From positions 1-52,314 of the forward strand of contig CAILVF010000085.1 of NCBI GenBank assembly GCA_903837605.1: a DNA stretch of 52,314 nucleotides, written 5' to 3'. This stretch comes from an uncultured Bacteroidales bacterium. GTDB taxonomy: Bacteria > Bacteroidota > Bacteroidia > Bacteroidales > FEN-979. Below the pieces are notes generated by a model. The model searched no databases and was not told where the DNA came from. It worked only from the letters and a program-made list of their open reading frames with translations. How positions within the stretch are numbered: position 1 is the stretch's first letter; each line of letters starts with the position of its first letter. This document shows, piece by piece, positions 44,854-52,314 of this stretch. The position numbers and the translations under genes are program-made.

Positions 44854-45546
44854 TTAATTTTCGGGGTTTTCGCCGGTGGAAGTGGATTTCCAGTATGCAT
44901 CTTCACCGTCTTCTTCCTCCTCATCGTTCCATTCATATACTTTCTTCTGGGGGCCCGATTTCCTGTAATAGACTGCCAGCAGCACCCCCGAAAGCAAGCC
45001 CATGAGATGCGATTCCCAGGAGATATGCTCTTTGGGGAAGAACTGCGGAAACAGCCCCCACAGAAGGCTGCCGTATAAAAATGTGACCAGGAGGGTGATG
45101 ATCATCAGCTTTTGCTCCCGGCGGATGATCCCGCTTAAAAAGAGGAAGGAAGCCAGCCCGTAAATAATCCCGCTGGCCCCGATATGGACTGCATTTCCCC
45201 TGGCAAATACCCATACCCAGACACCTGTCATGAACCAGATAAGGAAGAATATTTTCCAGGCGAGGGGGCGGTAAAAATAAAAAAGCAGTGAACCAAGAAC
45301 AAGCAGGGGGATCGTATTCGCGAACAGGTGCGAGAAACCGGCGTGCAGGAGTGGGGCAGTGACGATGCCAATTAAACCAATGGCCTTGAGAGGAATTAAC
45401 CCATACTCATTCATTCCAAAGTCCCACAATGCATCGGCTATCCTGATTAGCCAGAGAAGGATGACAAACACAACAGGGAAGATCATGCTTTGCAGAAAGC
45501 GTTTTTGTTCTTCTTTTAAAGGATCTGTATAATCTTGTTCTGACAA
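44854..45546 (-). CDS. Rhomboid intramembrane serine protease
   Basis: 230 residues with six likely membrane helices. Ser125 in HIGASGIIYG is the nucleophile and His180 in WESHLMG the base; Asn77 in FANTIP suits the oxyanion position. Rhomboids cut single-pass membrane proteins. The C-terminal tail is acidic (EWNDEEEEDGEDAYW). All key residues are present. The stop is base-to-base with the end of the HhH gene. Confidence 0.9.
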   Translation of the reverse strand: MSEQDYTDPLKEEQKRFLQSMIFPVVFVILLWLIRIADALWDFGMNEYGLIPLKAIGLIGIVTAPLLHAGFSHLFANTIPLLVLGSLLFYFYRPLAWKIFFLIWFMTGVWVWVFARGNAVHIGASGIIYGLASFLFLSGIIRREQKLMIITLLVTFLYGSLLWGLFPQFFPKEHISWESHLMGLLSGVLLAVYYRKSGPQKKVYEWNDEEEEDGEDAYWKSTSTGENPEN

Positions 45547-45629
45547 ATTGAAACTTGTTAATGTTGTGTTAAGGGGGGTTAAAATTAGTTAAATCAGAAA
45601 GCTACGTCAAAAGGTATGCCAAAAATGGA

Positions 45630-45638
45630 TAATTTTGC
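45630..45638 (+). promoter_or_regulatory. -7 box of the ctpA-like gene
   Basis: TAATTTTGC matches the consensus and lies 33 bases before the chosen ATG at 45672. No clear TTG is visible at -33. Confidence 0.6.
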
Positions 45639-45671
45639 AAATTATTGAAAACAGGGTTTAAGAGTAAAGAT

Positions 45672-47288
45672 ATGATAAAGAACAAAAGATACCTGGTACT
45701 GACAGCAATGGTTGTTGTATTATGGATGCTTGGAGCGATGCAGGCAAATGCCCAGAGCCAGAAAGACCTTTATGCAGGTCTTAAAAAATACAGCGCTTTT
45801 CTCCAGATGGTTGAATTTGCATATGTGGATACCGTGAATGACGGCAAACTGGTGGAGAAGGCTATTGTTGAAACGCTTAAGGAGCTTGACCCGCATTCGA
45901 TGTATATCTCCAAAAAGGATGTGCAGAAGGCCAATGAGCCCCTCGAAGGCAATTTTGAGGGTGTGGGTATCCAGTTTGAGATACTGCGCGATACGATCAA
46001 TGTTGTGCATACCATCTCGGGTGGTCCCAGTGAAAAACTTGGGGTAATGCCCGGTGACAAGATCGTAAAGATTGACGGGCAGGCCGCAACCGGAAAGAAT
46101 GTCACGAACCAGTATGTGCTGGATCATTTAAGAGGTAAAAAAGGCAGCAAGGTTGAAGTAGCTGTTTTAAGGGCGGGAAAGAAAGAACTGATCGATTTTT
46201 CGATTATCCGTGATAAAATTCCCCTCAACAGTATTGATGCGTATTACATGGTCAATTCCGAAACAGGGTATATCAACCTGAGCCGTTTTGCCCAGACCTC
46301 ACTTCAGGAATTTATTGAAGCTACCCTGAAGCTCCAGGCCCAGGGGATGAAGAACCTTATCCTAGACCTTCGCAATAATACGGGGGGGTATATGGGTACG
46401 GCCATTGACCTTTCAGACCAGTTTCTTGACGGAGGGAAGCTGATTGTTTATACCGAGGGTATCCACAGCCCGCGTGAAGACTATTCTTCAACTCCGAAAG
46501 GCCTGTTTCAGCAGGGCAAGCTGGTGGTTATGATGAACGAGAATTCTGCTTCGGCCAGCGAGATCGTTGCCGGCGCAGTGCAGGACTGGGACCGTGCCGT
46601 GATCGTAGGCCGGAGGTCATTTGGCAAGGGATTGGTTCAAAGGCCGTTCTCACTTCCCGACAGTTCCCAGGTGAGGCTTACCACCGCCAGGTACCATACT
46701 CCCTCGGGCCGTTGTATACAGAAATCATACGCCGAAGGGGTGGATAAGTATTACATGGACTTCGCCAAGAGGGTAAAGCGGGGTGAACTCATACATCCCG
46801 ACAGTATAAAGTTCCCGGATTCCCTGAAGTTCTTCACATCGAAAAAACGTGTGGTCTACGGTGGGGGAGGCATTATGCCCGATGTATTCATTCCCTGGGA
46901 TTCGTCCATTATTTCTGATTATTACCTTGATCTGCGCAGGAAAAATGTGGTTAACCTCTTTGTAGGTGAATATGTTGATAAAAATCGGGGAACCCTTCAG
47001 TCGGAATATCCCGACTTTAAAACTTTCGACAAAGTCTTTTCCCTGAATGAGCAGTTCATGAAACCTTTCTTTGAACTCGCCGAAAAACAGGGTGTCAAAC
47101 TGGATGAAAAAGGATACAAAGCTTCTGAGAAACTCATTAAGTCACAGATCAAAGGTCTTATCGCCGAGAAATTGTGGAACCTGAGCGCCTTCTACGAGGT
47201 TGCCAACCAGGATGATGAGGAGGTGATCAAGGCCGTTGAGGTGATAGAGGATAATGCACTTTTTGACAAGCTAAAGATCGACCGCTGA
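45672..47288 (+). CDS. C-terminal processing protease, S41 family
   Basis: 538 residues from ATG 45672 (MIKNKRYLVLTAMVV), with a signal peptide ending near QANAQ; an in-frame TTG at 45645 is nearer the promoter and less likely. A PDZ domain (about 85-165, GVGIQFEILRDTINVVHTIS) is followed by the S41 domain with DLRNNTGGYMGTAIDL, the serine region NENSASASEIVAGA at about 289-302 and the catalytic Lys at about 319 in RRSFGKGLVQ. Both catalytic residues are present. It trims proteins in the periplasm. A GT2-like gene begins one base after the stop. Confidence 0.92.
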   Translation: MIKNKRYLVLTAMVVVLWMLGAMQANAQSQKDLYAGLKKYSAFLQMVEFAYVDTVNDGKLVEKAIVETLKELDPHSMYISKKDVQKANEPLEGNFEGVGIQFEILRDTINVVHTISGGPSEKLGVMPGDKIVKIDGQAATGKNVTNQYVLDHLRGKKGSKVEVAVLRAGKKELIDFSIIRDKIPLNSIDAYYMVNSETGYINLSRFAQTSLQEFIEATLKLQAQGMKNLILDLRNNTGGYMGTAIDLSDQFLDGGKLIVYTEGIHSPREDYSSTPKGLFQQGKLVVMMNENSASASEIVAGAVQDWDRAVIVGRRSFGKGLVQRPFSLPDSSQVRLTTARYHTPSGRCIQKSYAEGVDKYYMDFAKRVKRGELIHPDSIKFPDSLKFFTSKKRVVYGGGGIMPDVFIPWDSSIISDYYLDLRRKNVVNLFVGEYVDKNRGTLQSEYPDFKTFDKVFSLNEQFMKPFFELAEKQGVKLDEKGYKASEKLIKSQIKGLIAEKLWNLSAFYEVANQDDEEVIKAVEVIEDNALFDKLKIDR

Positions 47289-47289
47289 T

Positions 47290-48567
47290 TTGGATCTTCA
47301 GGACGAACTGCCATTCATACATGTTGCACTGCCGGTTCTGAACGAACCTCAGTTCCTTCGCAGGCTGATAGATTGTATTTCCCGGCAAACGTATAAACGG
47401 TTCAGGATTTATGTATGTGTAAACCAGCCTGAAGCCTGGTGGAACGACCCTGAAAAATCAGAGATCTGCCTTACCAATGAAATGACGCTGGAATGGTTGA
47501 CGGCTGTTAAACCGGGGGCAGGTTTTGATGAGGCTTTTTCATCAGGGACCTTTGATGACTCGACTTTTGTAATAATCGACAGGGCTTCAAAGGGTAAGGG
47601 TTGGGACCTTAAGAAATTCGGTATTGGCTGGGCACGGAAAGTGATCATGGACCTGATTATTAAGAAGGCGATGCCCGATGATCTGATCCTCAGCCTGGAT
47701 GCCGATACCACCTTTACAGAGAATTATTTTCTTTCGGTTGCCCTGAACTTTTATAATAACCCCGGCGCAGTTGCGCTCTCTGCTCCTTACTTTCATATGT
47801 TCTCGGATGATGCCCGCGCATACCGTGCTATTTTACGGTATGAAATTTATATGCGGCATTATCAGCTCAACCTGTGGCGCATAGGCAGTCCGTATACATT
47901 TACGGCGCTGGGGTCAGCAATAGCATGCCCTGTCTGGGCTTATGCGGCGGTAGGAGGGATGACCCCGAAAACCAGCGGAGAGGATTTTTATTTTCTTCAG
48001 AAACTGAGGAAATACGGCAGGATCTTATTCTGGAATGACGAAAAGGTATACCCTGAAGCGAGATTCAGCGACCGGGTGTTTTTCGGAACAGGGCCTGCCA
48101 TGATCAAAGGTGATTCGGGCGACTGGAGCAGCTACCCCATTTACCCTATCGAGTTGTTTGATGAGATATGGGAAACCTATGAACTGTTTCCTTCCTTTTT
48201 CTATAAAACCAGCCAAACACCTGTAGTTAAATTTCTCGAGGAATTACTTAAGGAAAAAGACCCCTTTGAACCCCTGAGGAAGAATTTTAAAACACCTGAA
48301 AATTTCATAAGGGCCTGCCATGAAAAATTTGACGGCTTAAGGTTGCTGCAGTATCTGAAGTCAAACCAGGATAAATATCCCGGTACCGATGAGGAGCATT
48401 TGTTAAGTTTCCTGATTGGCAATTATGACCAGTCACAACTCAGAAACCTGGGAATTGATTTTTCATCCTTCTCGTTCGAGAGATCACCTCTGAAGGAACT
48501 GGAAAAGATCCGCTTACTGCTTTTCGAGAAAGAAGAAGAATCGAGGTTTATTTCAGCACTGTATTGA
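47290..48567 (+). CDS. GT2-like glycosyltransferase
   Basis: 425 residues. The start is TTG 47290, one base after the protease stop; no ATG occurs before the conserved N-terminal strand HVALPVLNEPQFLRRLIDCI. The LSLDADTTF at about 136-144 is a DXD-like metal and sugar-nucleotide site; SGEDFYFLQKLRKYG at about 224-238 resembles the later GT-A motif. No membrane helices are seen, so it is probably cytosolic or peripheral. The acceptor and sugar are unknown. The last 20 bases overlap the end of sucC on the other strand. Confidence 0.78.
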   Translation: MDLQDELPFIHVALPVLNEPQFLRRLIDCISRQTYKRFRIYVCVNQPEAWWNDPEKSEICLTNEMTLEWLTAVKPGAGFDEAFSSGTFDDSTFVIIDRASKGKGWDLKKFGIGWARKVIMDLIIKKAMPDDLILSLDADTTFTENYFLSVALNFYNNPGAVALSAPYFHMFSDDARAYRAILRYEIYMRHYQLNLWRIGSPYTFTALGSAIACPVWAYAAVGGMTPKTSGEDFYFLQKLRKYGRILFWNDEKVYPEARFSDRVFFGTGPAMIKGDSGDWSSYPIYPIELFDEIWETYELFPSFFYKTSQTPVVKFLEELLKEKDPFEPLRKNFKTPENFIRACHEKFDGLRLLQYLKSNQDKYPGTDEEHLLSFLIGNYDQSQLRNLGIDFSSFSFERSPLKELEKIRLLLFEKEEESRFISALY

Positions 48568-49738
48568 CCAGGTTTGCCGCGTCTTCAAGTGTAACTGCCG
48601 AGACTACTTTCAACCCTGATTCATCGATCAGTTTTTTCGCTTCGATGGCGTTGGTTCCCTGCAGCCTCACTATTATGGGGATTTTAATGTCGCCTATATT
48701 ATTGTAAGCATCGACAATCCCCTGGGCTACGCGGTCGCAACGTACGATCCCACCGAAGATGTTAACCAGGATGGCCTTCACGGCTGGATCTTTGAGAATG
48801 ATCCTGAACCCTTCCTCAACCCGTTTGGAGTTTGCGCTTCCGCCCACATCAAGGAAATTGGCAGGGTCGCCTCCCGACAACTTAATGATATCCATCGTTG
48901 CCATTGCAAGCCCGGCCCCGTTCACCATGCAGCCTACATTCCCGTTGAGTTTGACGTAATTCAGGTCATGGCGCGAAGCTTCAACCTCGGTCGGGTCTTC
49001 CTCGTCCAGGTCACGCATTGCTGCAATATCGGGATGACGGAATAAAGCGTTGTTGTCGATCACGACCTTGGCATCAGCGGCAAGGATCTTATCATCGGAA
49101 GTCTTGAATAAGGGATTGATTTCAATAAGAGAAGCATCCGATTTGATGTAGGCCTGGTAAATGGCATTCAGAAATTTGATCATGTTTTTGTATGCATCCC
49201 CTTTCAGGTTCAGGTTGAATGCAACCTTCCTGGCCTGGTACTGCTGAAGTCCGAGCCTTGGATCGATTTCCTCTGTAAATATCTGGTCGGGGGTCTCTTC
49301 TGCCACTTTCTCGATATCCATTCCTCCCCTGGGTGAATACATGATAATAATATGTCCCGATTTGCGGTTCAAAAGCAGGCTGAGATAAATTTCGCAAGGC
49401 TCGGAAGGCCCGGGATAGAAAATGTTCTGCTCAACATAGATCTTTCTCACCAGTTTTCCCTCGGAAGTGGTCTGGGGCGTCACCAGCCGCATACCTATGA
49501 TCTGGTCGGCATACTGCCTCACTTCTTCGAAATTCTTCGCAATTTTAACCCCGCCGCCTTTCCCGCGACCCCCCGCATGAACCTGCGCTTTGATCACAAA
49601 TTTATCGGTCCCCGTTGAAGATTGAAGCACTTCGGCGACTTTAATTGCTTCCTCTGGTGTATTTGCAAGCCCTCCCTCGGGAACAGGTACTCCGTGCTGT
49701 TTTAATATGATTTTACTCTGGTACTCATGCAGGTTCAT
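48548..49738 (-). CDS. sucC: Succinyl-CoA synthetase beta subunit
   Basis: 396 residues. An ATP-grasp domain with the phosphate loop region [17 protein letters not shown] at about 53-69, then the CoA-ligase C-terminal domain with [20 protein letters not shown] at about 264-283 and [11 protein letters not shown]. It joins succinate and CoA using ATP or GTP (or the reverse) in the citric acid cycle. sucD is not adjacent, which is usual in this phylum. Its 3' end overlaps the convergent glycosyltransferase gene by 20 bases. Normal length. Confidence 0.95.
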   Translation of the reverse strand: MNLHEYQSKIILKQHGVPVPEGGLANTPEEAIKVAEVLQSSTGTDKFVIKAQVHAGGRGKGGGVKIAKNFEEVRQYADQIIGMRLVTPQTTSEGKLVRKIYVEQNIFYPGPSEPCEIYLSLLLNRKSGHIIIMYSPRGGMDIEKVAEETPDQIFTEEIDPRLGLQQYQARKVAFNLNLKGDAYKNMIKFLNAIYQAYIKSDASLIEINPLFKTSDDKILAADAKVVIDNNALFRHPDIAAMRDLDEEDPTEVEASRHDLNYVKLNGNVGCMVNGAGLAMATMDIIKLSGGDPANFLDVGGSANSKRVEEGFRIILKDPAVKAILVNIFGGIVRCDRVAQGIVDAYNNIGDIKIPIIVRLQGTNAIEAKKLIDESGLKVVSAVTLEDAANLVNTVLK

Positions 49739-49885
49739 AGTTCAATCTATTATTTTATATTTTCGTAAGTGCAACGAAATCAGTAATATGGATCGTGAAT
49801 TGTGTGAATTGCCCGGTTTTCAACCGGTTACCAAAAGTAACCCTTTGATTCGTAATTACAAAATATTTCGGGACCGGGAATTTTA

Positions 49886-49894
49886 TAACTTTGC
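49886..49894 (+). promoter_or_regulatory. -7 box of lolD
   Basis: TAACTTTGC is a perfect -7 box 13 bases before ATG 49908, leaving only a very short leader. It rules out the longer reading from 49707. The -33 position has TTTCG, an imperfect match. Confidence 0.65.
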
Positions 49895-49907
49895 CCTTTC
49901 TTTTTTC

Positions 49908-50561
49908 ATGATTATTGCCAGGGACATAGTAAAATCATTCGGTGAGCTTCATGTACTGAAAAGTATCAGTCTTGAAATCCAGGACGGCGAGATAATCTCG
50001 ATCGTAGGTGCTTCCGGCGCAGGGAAATCAACCTTGCTCCATATTTTAGGTACCCTCGATAAAGCCGATTCAGGATTTATTGAGATAGATAAAATCAGGG
50101 TTGACGGGCTGTCTGATAAAAAGATCTCAGAGTTCAGAAACAGGCATATCGGGTTTGTATTCCAGTTCCACCATCTGCTTCCCGAATTTACGGCCCTTGA
50201 AAACGTTTGTATACCGGGTTTTATCAGGGGAGGCTCAAGAAGTGAAACCACCGGAAAGGCTAAGGAACTTATGGATATCCTTGGCCTCTCGGGACGCCTC
50301 AAACACAGACCTTCGGAATTGTCGGGAGGCGAACAGCAAAGAGTAGCTATTGCAAGGGCATTGATCAATGACCCGGGTGTGATCCTGGCCGATGAACCTT
50401 CGGGAAATCTCGACAGCAACTCAGCAATGGAACTGCATAAACTCTTTTTCAGTTTGAGAGAGAGATTTCGCCAGACCTATGTAATTGTTACCCATAATAC
50501 TGAACTTGCAGGAATGGCCGACCGAAAGCTGACGATCCGCGATGGTGTGATAATTCAATGA
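49908..50561 (+). CDS. lolD: LolD-like ABC transporter ATPase
   Basis: 217 residues from ATG 49908; a 67-codon extension upstream overlaps the promoter and does not resemble the family. Walker [10 protein letters not shown] at 34-42, signature [15 protein letters not shown], Walker B VILADEP, and the switch His in VTHNTEL. It fits the LolD/MacB group; LolCDE moves lipoproteins from the inner membrane to LolA. No permease gene is adjacent, so the partner must be elsewhere, and other MacB-type transporters remain possible. An uncharacterised repeat protein follows. Confidence 0.85.
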   Translation: MIIARDIVKSFGELHVLKSISLEIQDGEIISIVGASGAGKSTLLHILGTLDKADSGFIEIDKIRVDGLSDKKISEFRNRHIGFVFQFHHLLPEFTALENVCIPGFIRGGSRSETTGKAKELMDILGLSGRLKHRPSELSGGEQQRVAIARALINDPGVILADEPSGNLDSNSAMELHKLFFSLRERFRQTYVIVTHNTELAGMADRKLTIRDGVIIQ

Positions 50562-50635
50562 AGTAAAATTATTTCCAGATTTTTGCGTTATCCTATGCCA
50601 GGATCATTTATTCCGATTAAAACTGAAGTTATTGC

Positions 50636-52314
50636 ATGAAATTACATCCCCGGAGAGCTGAGTTTTTACCCCATTTACTTTTTTTAGCTACACTGGCGGC
50701 TTTTGCCTTAGGCGTCCATACAATTACCGGGCCTTCCCGTTTTGATTCTCCTTCGGGGACTCATGGAATTAATGAGACTACAGATACCCTGGCAAAGGCT
50801 AAACCCCCTTCACCCGACAGCGCATTTAACAAACTGATTGAAAGGGCGGATCTGCTGTTTGCCGCTAATAAGCTTGAAGAATGTCTTGGGGAACTTGAGA
50901 AAGCCCAGAAACTGAAACCAACCGACAAGACGGTTAATATACGAATCGTCCAGCTAAAAGGTGTTATTGCCGAAAACAAGAACAAACAGCCCGAATTCGA
51001 CAAATCACTCAATGCCGGGAATGCTGCTTTTCAAAAGAAAGACTACCTGAATGCAAAAGCATATTACCAGCTGGCATTGAACACTTTTCCAAATGACTCC
51101 TCAGCAAAGGCGAAACTTAGAAAGACCATGGAACTGCTGAGGTCCCAGAAAGCACAAAACACCCTCTATGATGTTGCCGTTGCAAATGCCGACAGACTTT
51201 TTCAGGCCGGGGAATTAGACCGGGCGAGCGAGGAATACCAGAATGCATCGCGTTTGCTTCCCGGGGAACAATATCCTAAAGAGAAGATCAATGAGATCAT
51301 AAAATTAAAGGTTGACAGGCAGTTGCAGGACGGTGAGTATGCGGAGGCGGTCAGGAGCGCCGACCAGTATTACAATTCAAAGAACTGGCAGCCGGCCCTG
51401 CTTGATTACCAGAAAGCCTCGAAAATTAAACCCCAGGAAAAATATCCGAAAGACAGGATTGCTGAACTTACACCCCTGATTGCAGCCCAGAGAAGCAGGG
51501 ATGAGGCCTATATCAAACTTATCGCAAGTGCCGACCAGCTCTTCTCGGGCAAATCATACATTGCTTCGAGGAAGGACTATGAAAGCGCATCAAAGATAAA
51601 GCCCGACCAGCCTTATCCCAAAAATAAGATAGCCGAAATCGACGGCCTGCTGGCTAAGGGAGCAAAGACGCAAAAGGAATTCGATGAATATATCAGCCTG
51701 GCCGACAGCTTTTATATCGGCAAAGACTTTCTCAGGGCCAGGGATTATTACACATATGCCCTGGATGTGAAACCTGGCGCAAGTTATCCGAAAGAGATGC
51801 TGGAGAAAGTCAAGCCCCTTGTTGCAGGACAGGCAGCCTTAATGTCGGAGGAAGCCCGGAAGAAGGAGATGGAGTTGCAACAGGCCAAACAGCAGGCCCT
51901 GGATAAGCAGCATACTGATAATGAATACGCCGGCATTATGGCATCGGGAGAAAAACTGTTCAGGGCCAAGTCTATGGACCAGGCAAAAAGCGAGTATCAA
52001 AAGGCGCTTGCGCTGAAACCGGAAGAAGTCCTGCCGAAGCGGAGGATATCAAGTATCGATAGTATAGGTGATCTGCTTTTAAAGCAAAAATCGCTTGAAG
52101 AACAATATACGGGGATCATAGTTAATGCCGATAAACTGCTGGCGTCTAAAACCTGGGACCAGGCCCGTTCAGAATACCAGAAAGCATCCGCGCTTAAGCC
52201 TTCGGAAGCATATCCGAAAACAAAGATCCAGGAAATTGACAAAGCGCTTGCCGAAATAGCACGCCTCAAGAAACTTGACGAGGATTACCTTGCAGCAATC
52301 AAAAAAGGGGACTC
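50636..52314 (+). CDS. Long repeat protein, cut by the window end
   Basis: From ATG 50636 the frame stays open to the last base, at least 559 residues, with no stop. The N-terminus is basic then hydrophobic (LPHLLFLATLAAFALG), a signal peptide or anchor. After it come about eight units of roughly 60-75 residues, each with the pattern A-D-x-L-F then a TPR-like helix pair, and in the later units an ending like YPKxKIxEID; examples are ADQLFSGKSYIASRKDY and NADKLLASKTWDQARSEY. This is a TPR-like solenoid in the envelope. The C-terminal domain is outside the window. No enzyme motif is seen. Confidence 0.8.
   Translation, partial: MKLHPRRAEFLPHLLFLATLAAFALGVHTITGPSRFDSPSGTHGINETTDTLAKAKPPSPDSAFNKLIERADLLFAANKLEECLGELEKAQKLKPTDKTVNIRIVQLKGVIAENKNKQPEFDKSLNAGNAAFQKKDYLNAKAYYQLALNTFPNDSSAKAKLRKTMELLRSQKAQNTLYDVAVANADRLFQAGELDRASEEYQNASRLLPGEQYPKEKINEIIKLKVDRQLQDGEYAEAVRSADQYYNSKNWQPALLDYQKASKIKPQEKYPKDRIAELTPLIAAQRSRDEAYIKLIASADQLFSGKSYIASRKDYESASKIKPDQPYPKNKIAEIDGLLAKGAKTQKEFDEYISLADSFYIGKDFLRARDYYTYALDVKPGASYPKEMLEKVKPLVAGQAALMSEEARKKEMELQQAKQQALDKQHTDNEYAGIMASGEKLFRAKSMDQAKSEYQKALALKPEEVLPKRRISSIDSIGDLLLKQKSLEEQYTGIIVNADKLLASKTWDQARSEYQKASALKPSEAYPKTKIQEIDKALAEIARLKKLDEDYLAAIKKGD

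Noticed and set aside
49707..49907. 67-codon N-terminal extension of lolD
   Set aside because: It contains the -7 box, overlaps the sucC start region, and has no similarity to the ABC ATPase family.
1..52314. rRNA operon, prophage genes or a multi-gene defence system
   Set aside because: No rRNA sequence, phage structural genes or recognised defence operon was found; only the integrase and an FRG remnant hint at mobile DNA.

Overview
The window is chromosomal DNA from a member of the Bacteroidota, most likely the order Bacteroidales. Four things point there. The promoters fit the Bacteroidota pattern TTG-N18-20-TAnnTTTGC. Shine-Dalgarno (SD) sites are almost absent. Lineage-typical families are present (LruC-domain lipoprotein, DUF2851, DUF3467 directly after rpoC, a two-domain ComEC, TPR sensor kinase). 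Gene order runs rpsU-xerC-hpf-tRNAs-tuf-secE-nusG-rplKAJL-rpoBC. No genus can be named from sequence alone.

Layout. 1-2.6 kb is AT-rich accessory DNA: a short 3' gene remnant, an unknown lipoprotein, a broken FRG-domain remnant, and a tyrosine integrase facing the 3' end of tRNA-Val(GAC), which looks like the edge of an integrated element. 2.7-8.0 kb holds a flavin reductase-like gene, a dipeptidyl-peptidase IV and an LruC lipoprotein. 8.2-23.5 kb is the gene-expression core: rpsU, xerC, hpf, tRNAs Thr-Tyr-Gly-Thr, tuf, tRNA-Trp, secE, nusG, four ribosomal protein genes, rpoB, rpoC and DUF3467. 23.7-28.7 kb is an envelope and housekeeping operon (DUF2520 oxidoreductase, KdsC-like phosphatase, UbiA prenyltransferase, Maf, SurE, LpxB), followed by two TPR proteins and ComEC. 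32.8-40 kb has tRNA-Asp, a TPR histidine kinase with a small basic protein gene upstream, a sortilin/BNR-repeat protein, a LolA-like protein and a YetF-like membrane protein. 40.2-42.6 kb has ribonuclease Y, a probable 6S RNA, zapA and a ZapB-like coiled coil. 42.9-52.3 kb has DUF2851, a ComEA-like HhH protein, rhomboid protease, CtpA-type protease, a GT2-like glycosyltransferase, sucC, lolD, and a long repeat protein that runs off the end.

How the parts fit. The core region makes and regulates the transcription and translation machinery, with hpf as the ribosome-hibernation arm. KdsC, LpxB and LolD serve the lipopolysaccharide and lipoprotein outer envelope. ComEC and the HhH protein suggest DNA uptake or binding.

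The most unusual signals are non-coding. (1) Two copies of a ~150-nt element with terminal inverted repeats, each overlapping the stop codon of a gene, whose arms show paired changes. (2) A perfect 23-bp inverted repeat with a 1-nt loop inside the tRNA cluster. (3) A consensus SD site in front of hpf only. (4) A multi-arm structure between rpsU and xerC. (5) Heptanucleotide repeat tracts upstream of two genes. (6) A compact set of short inverted and direct repeats overlapping the integrase promoter. I did not find a clear multi-gene defence or other wholly new protein system.
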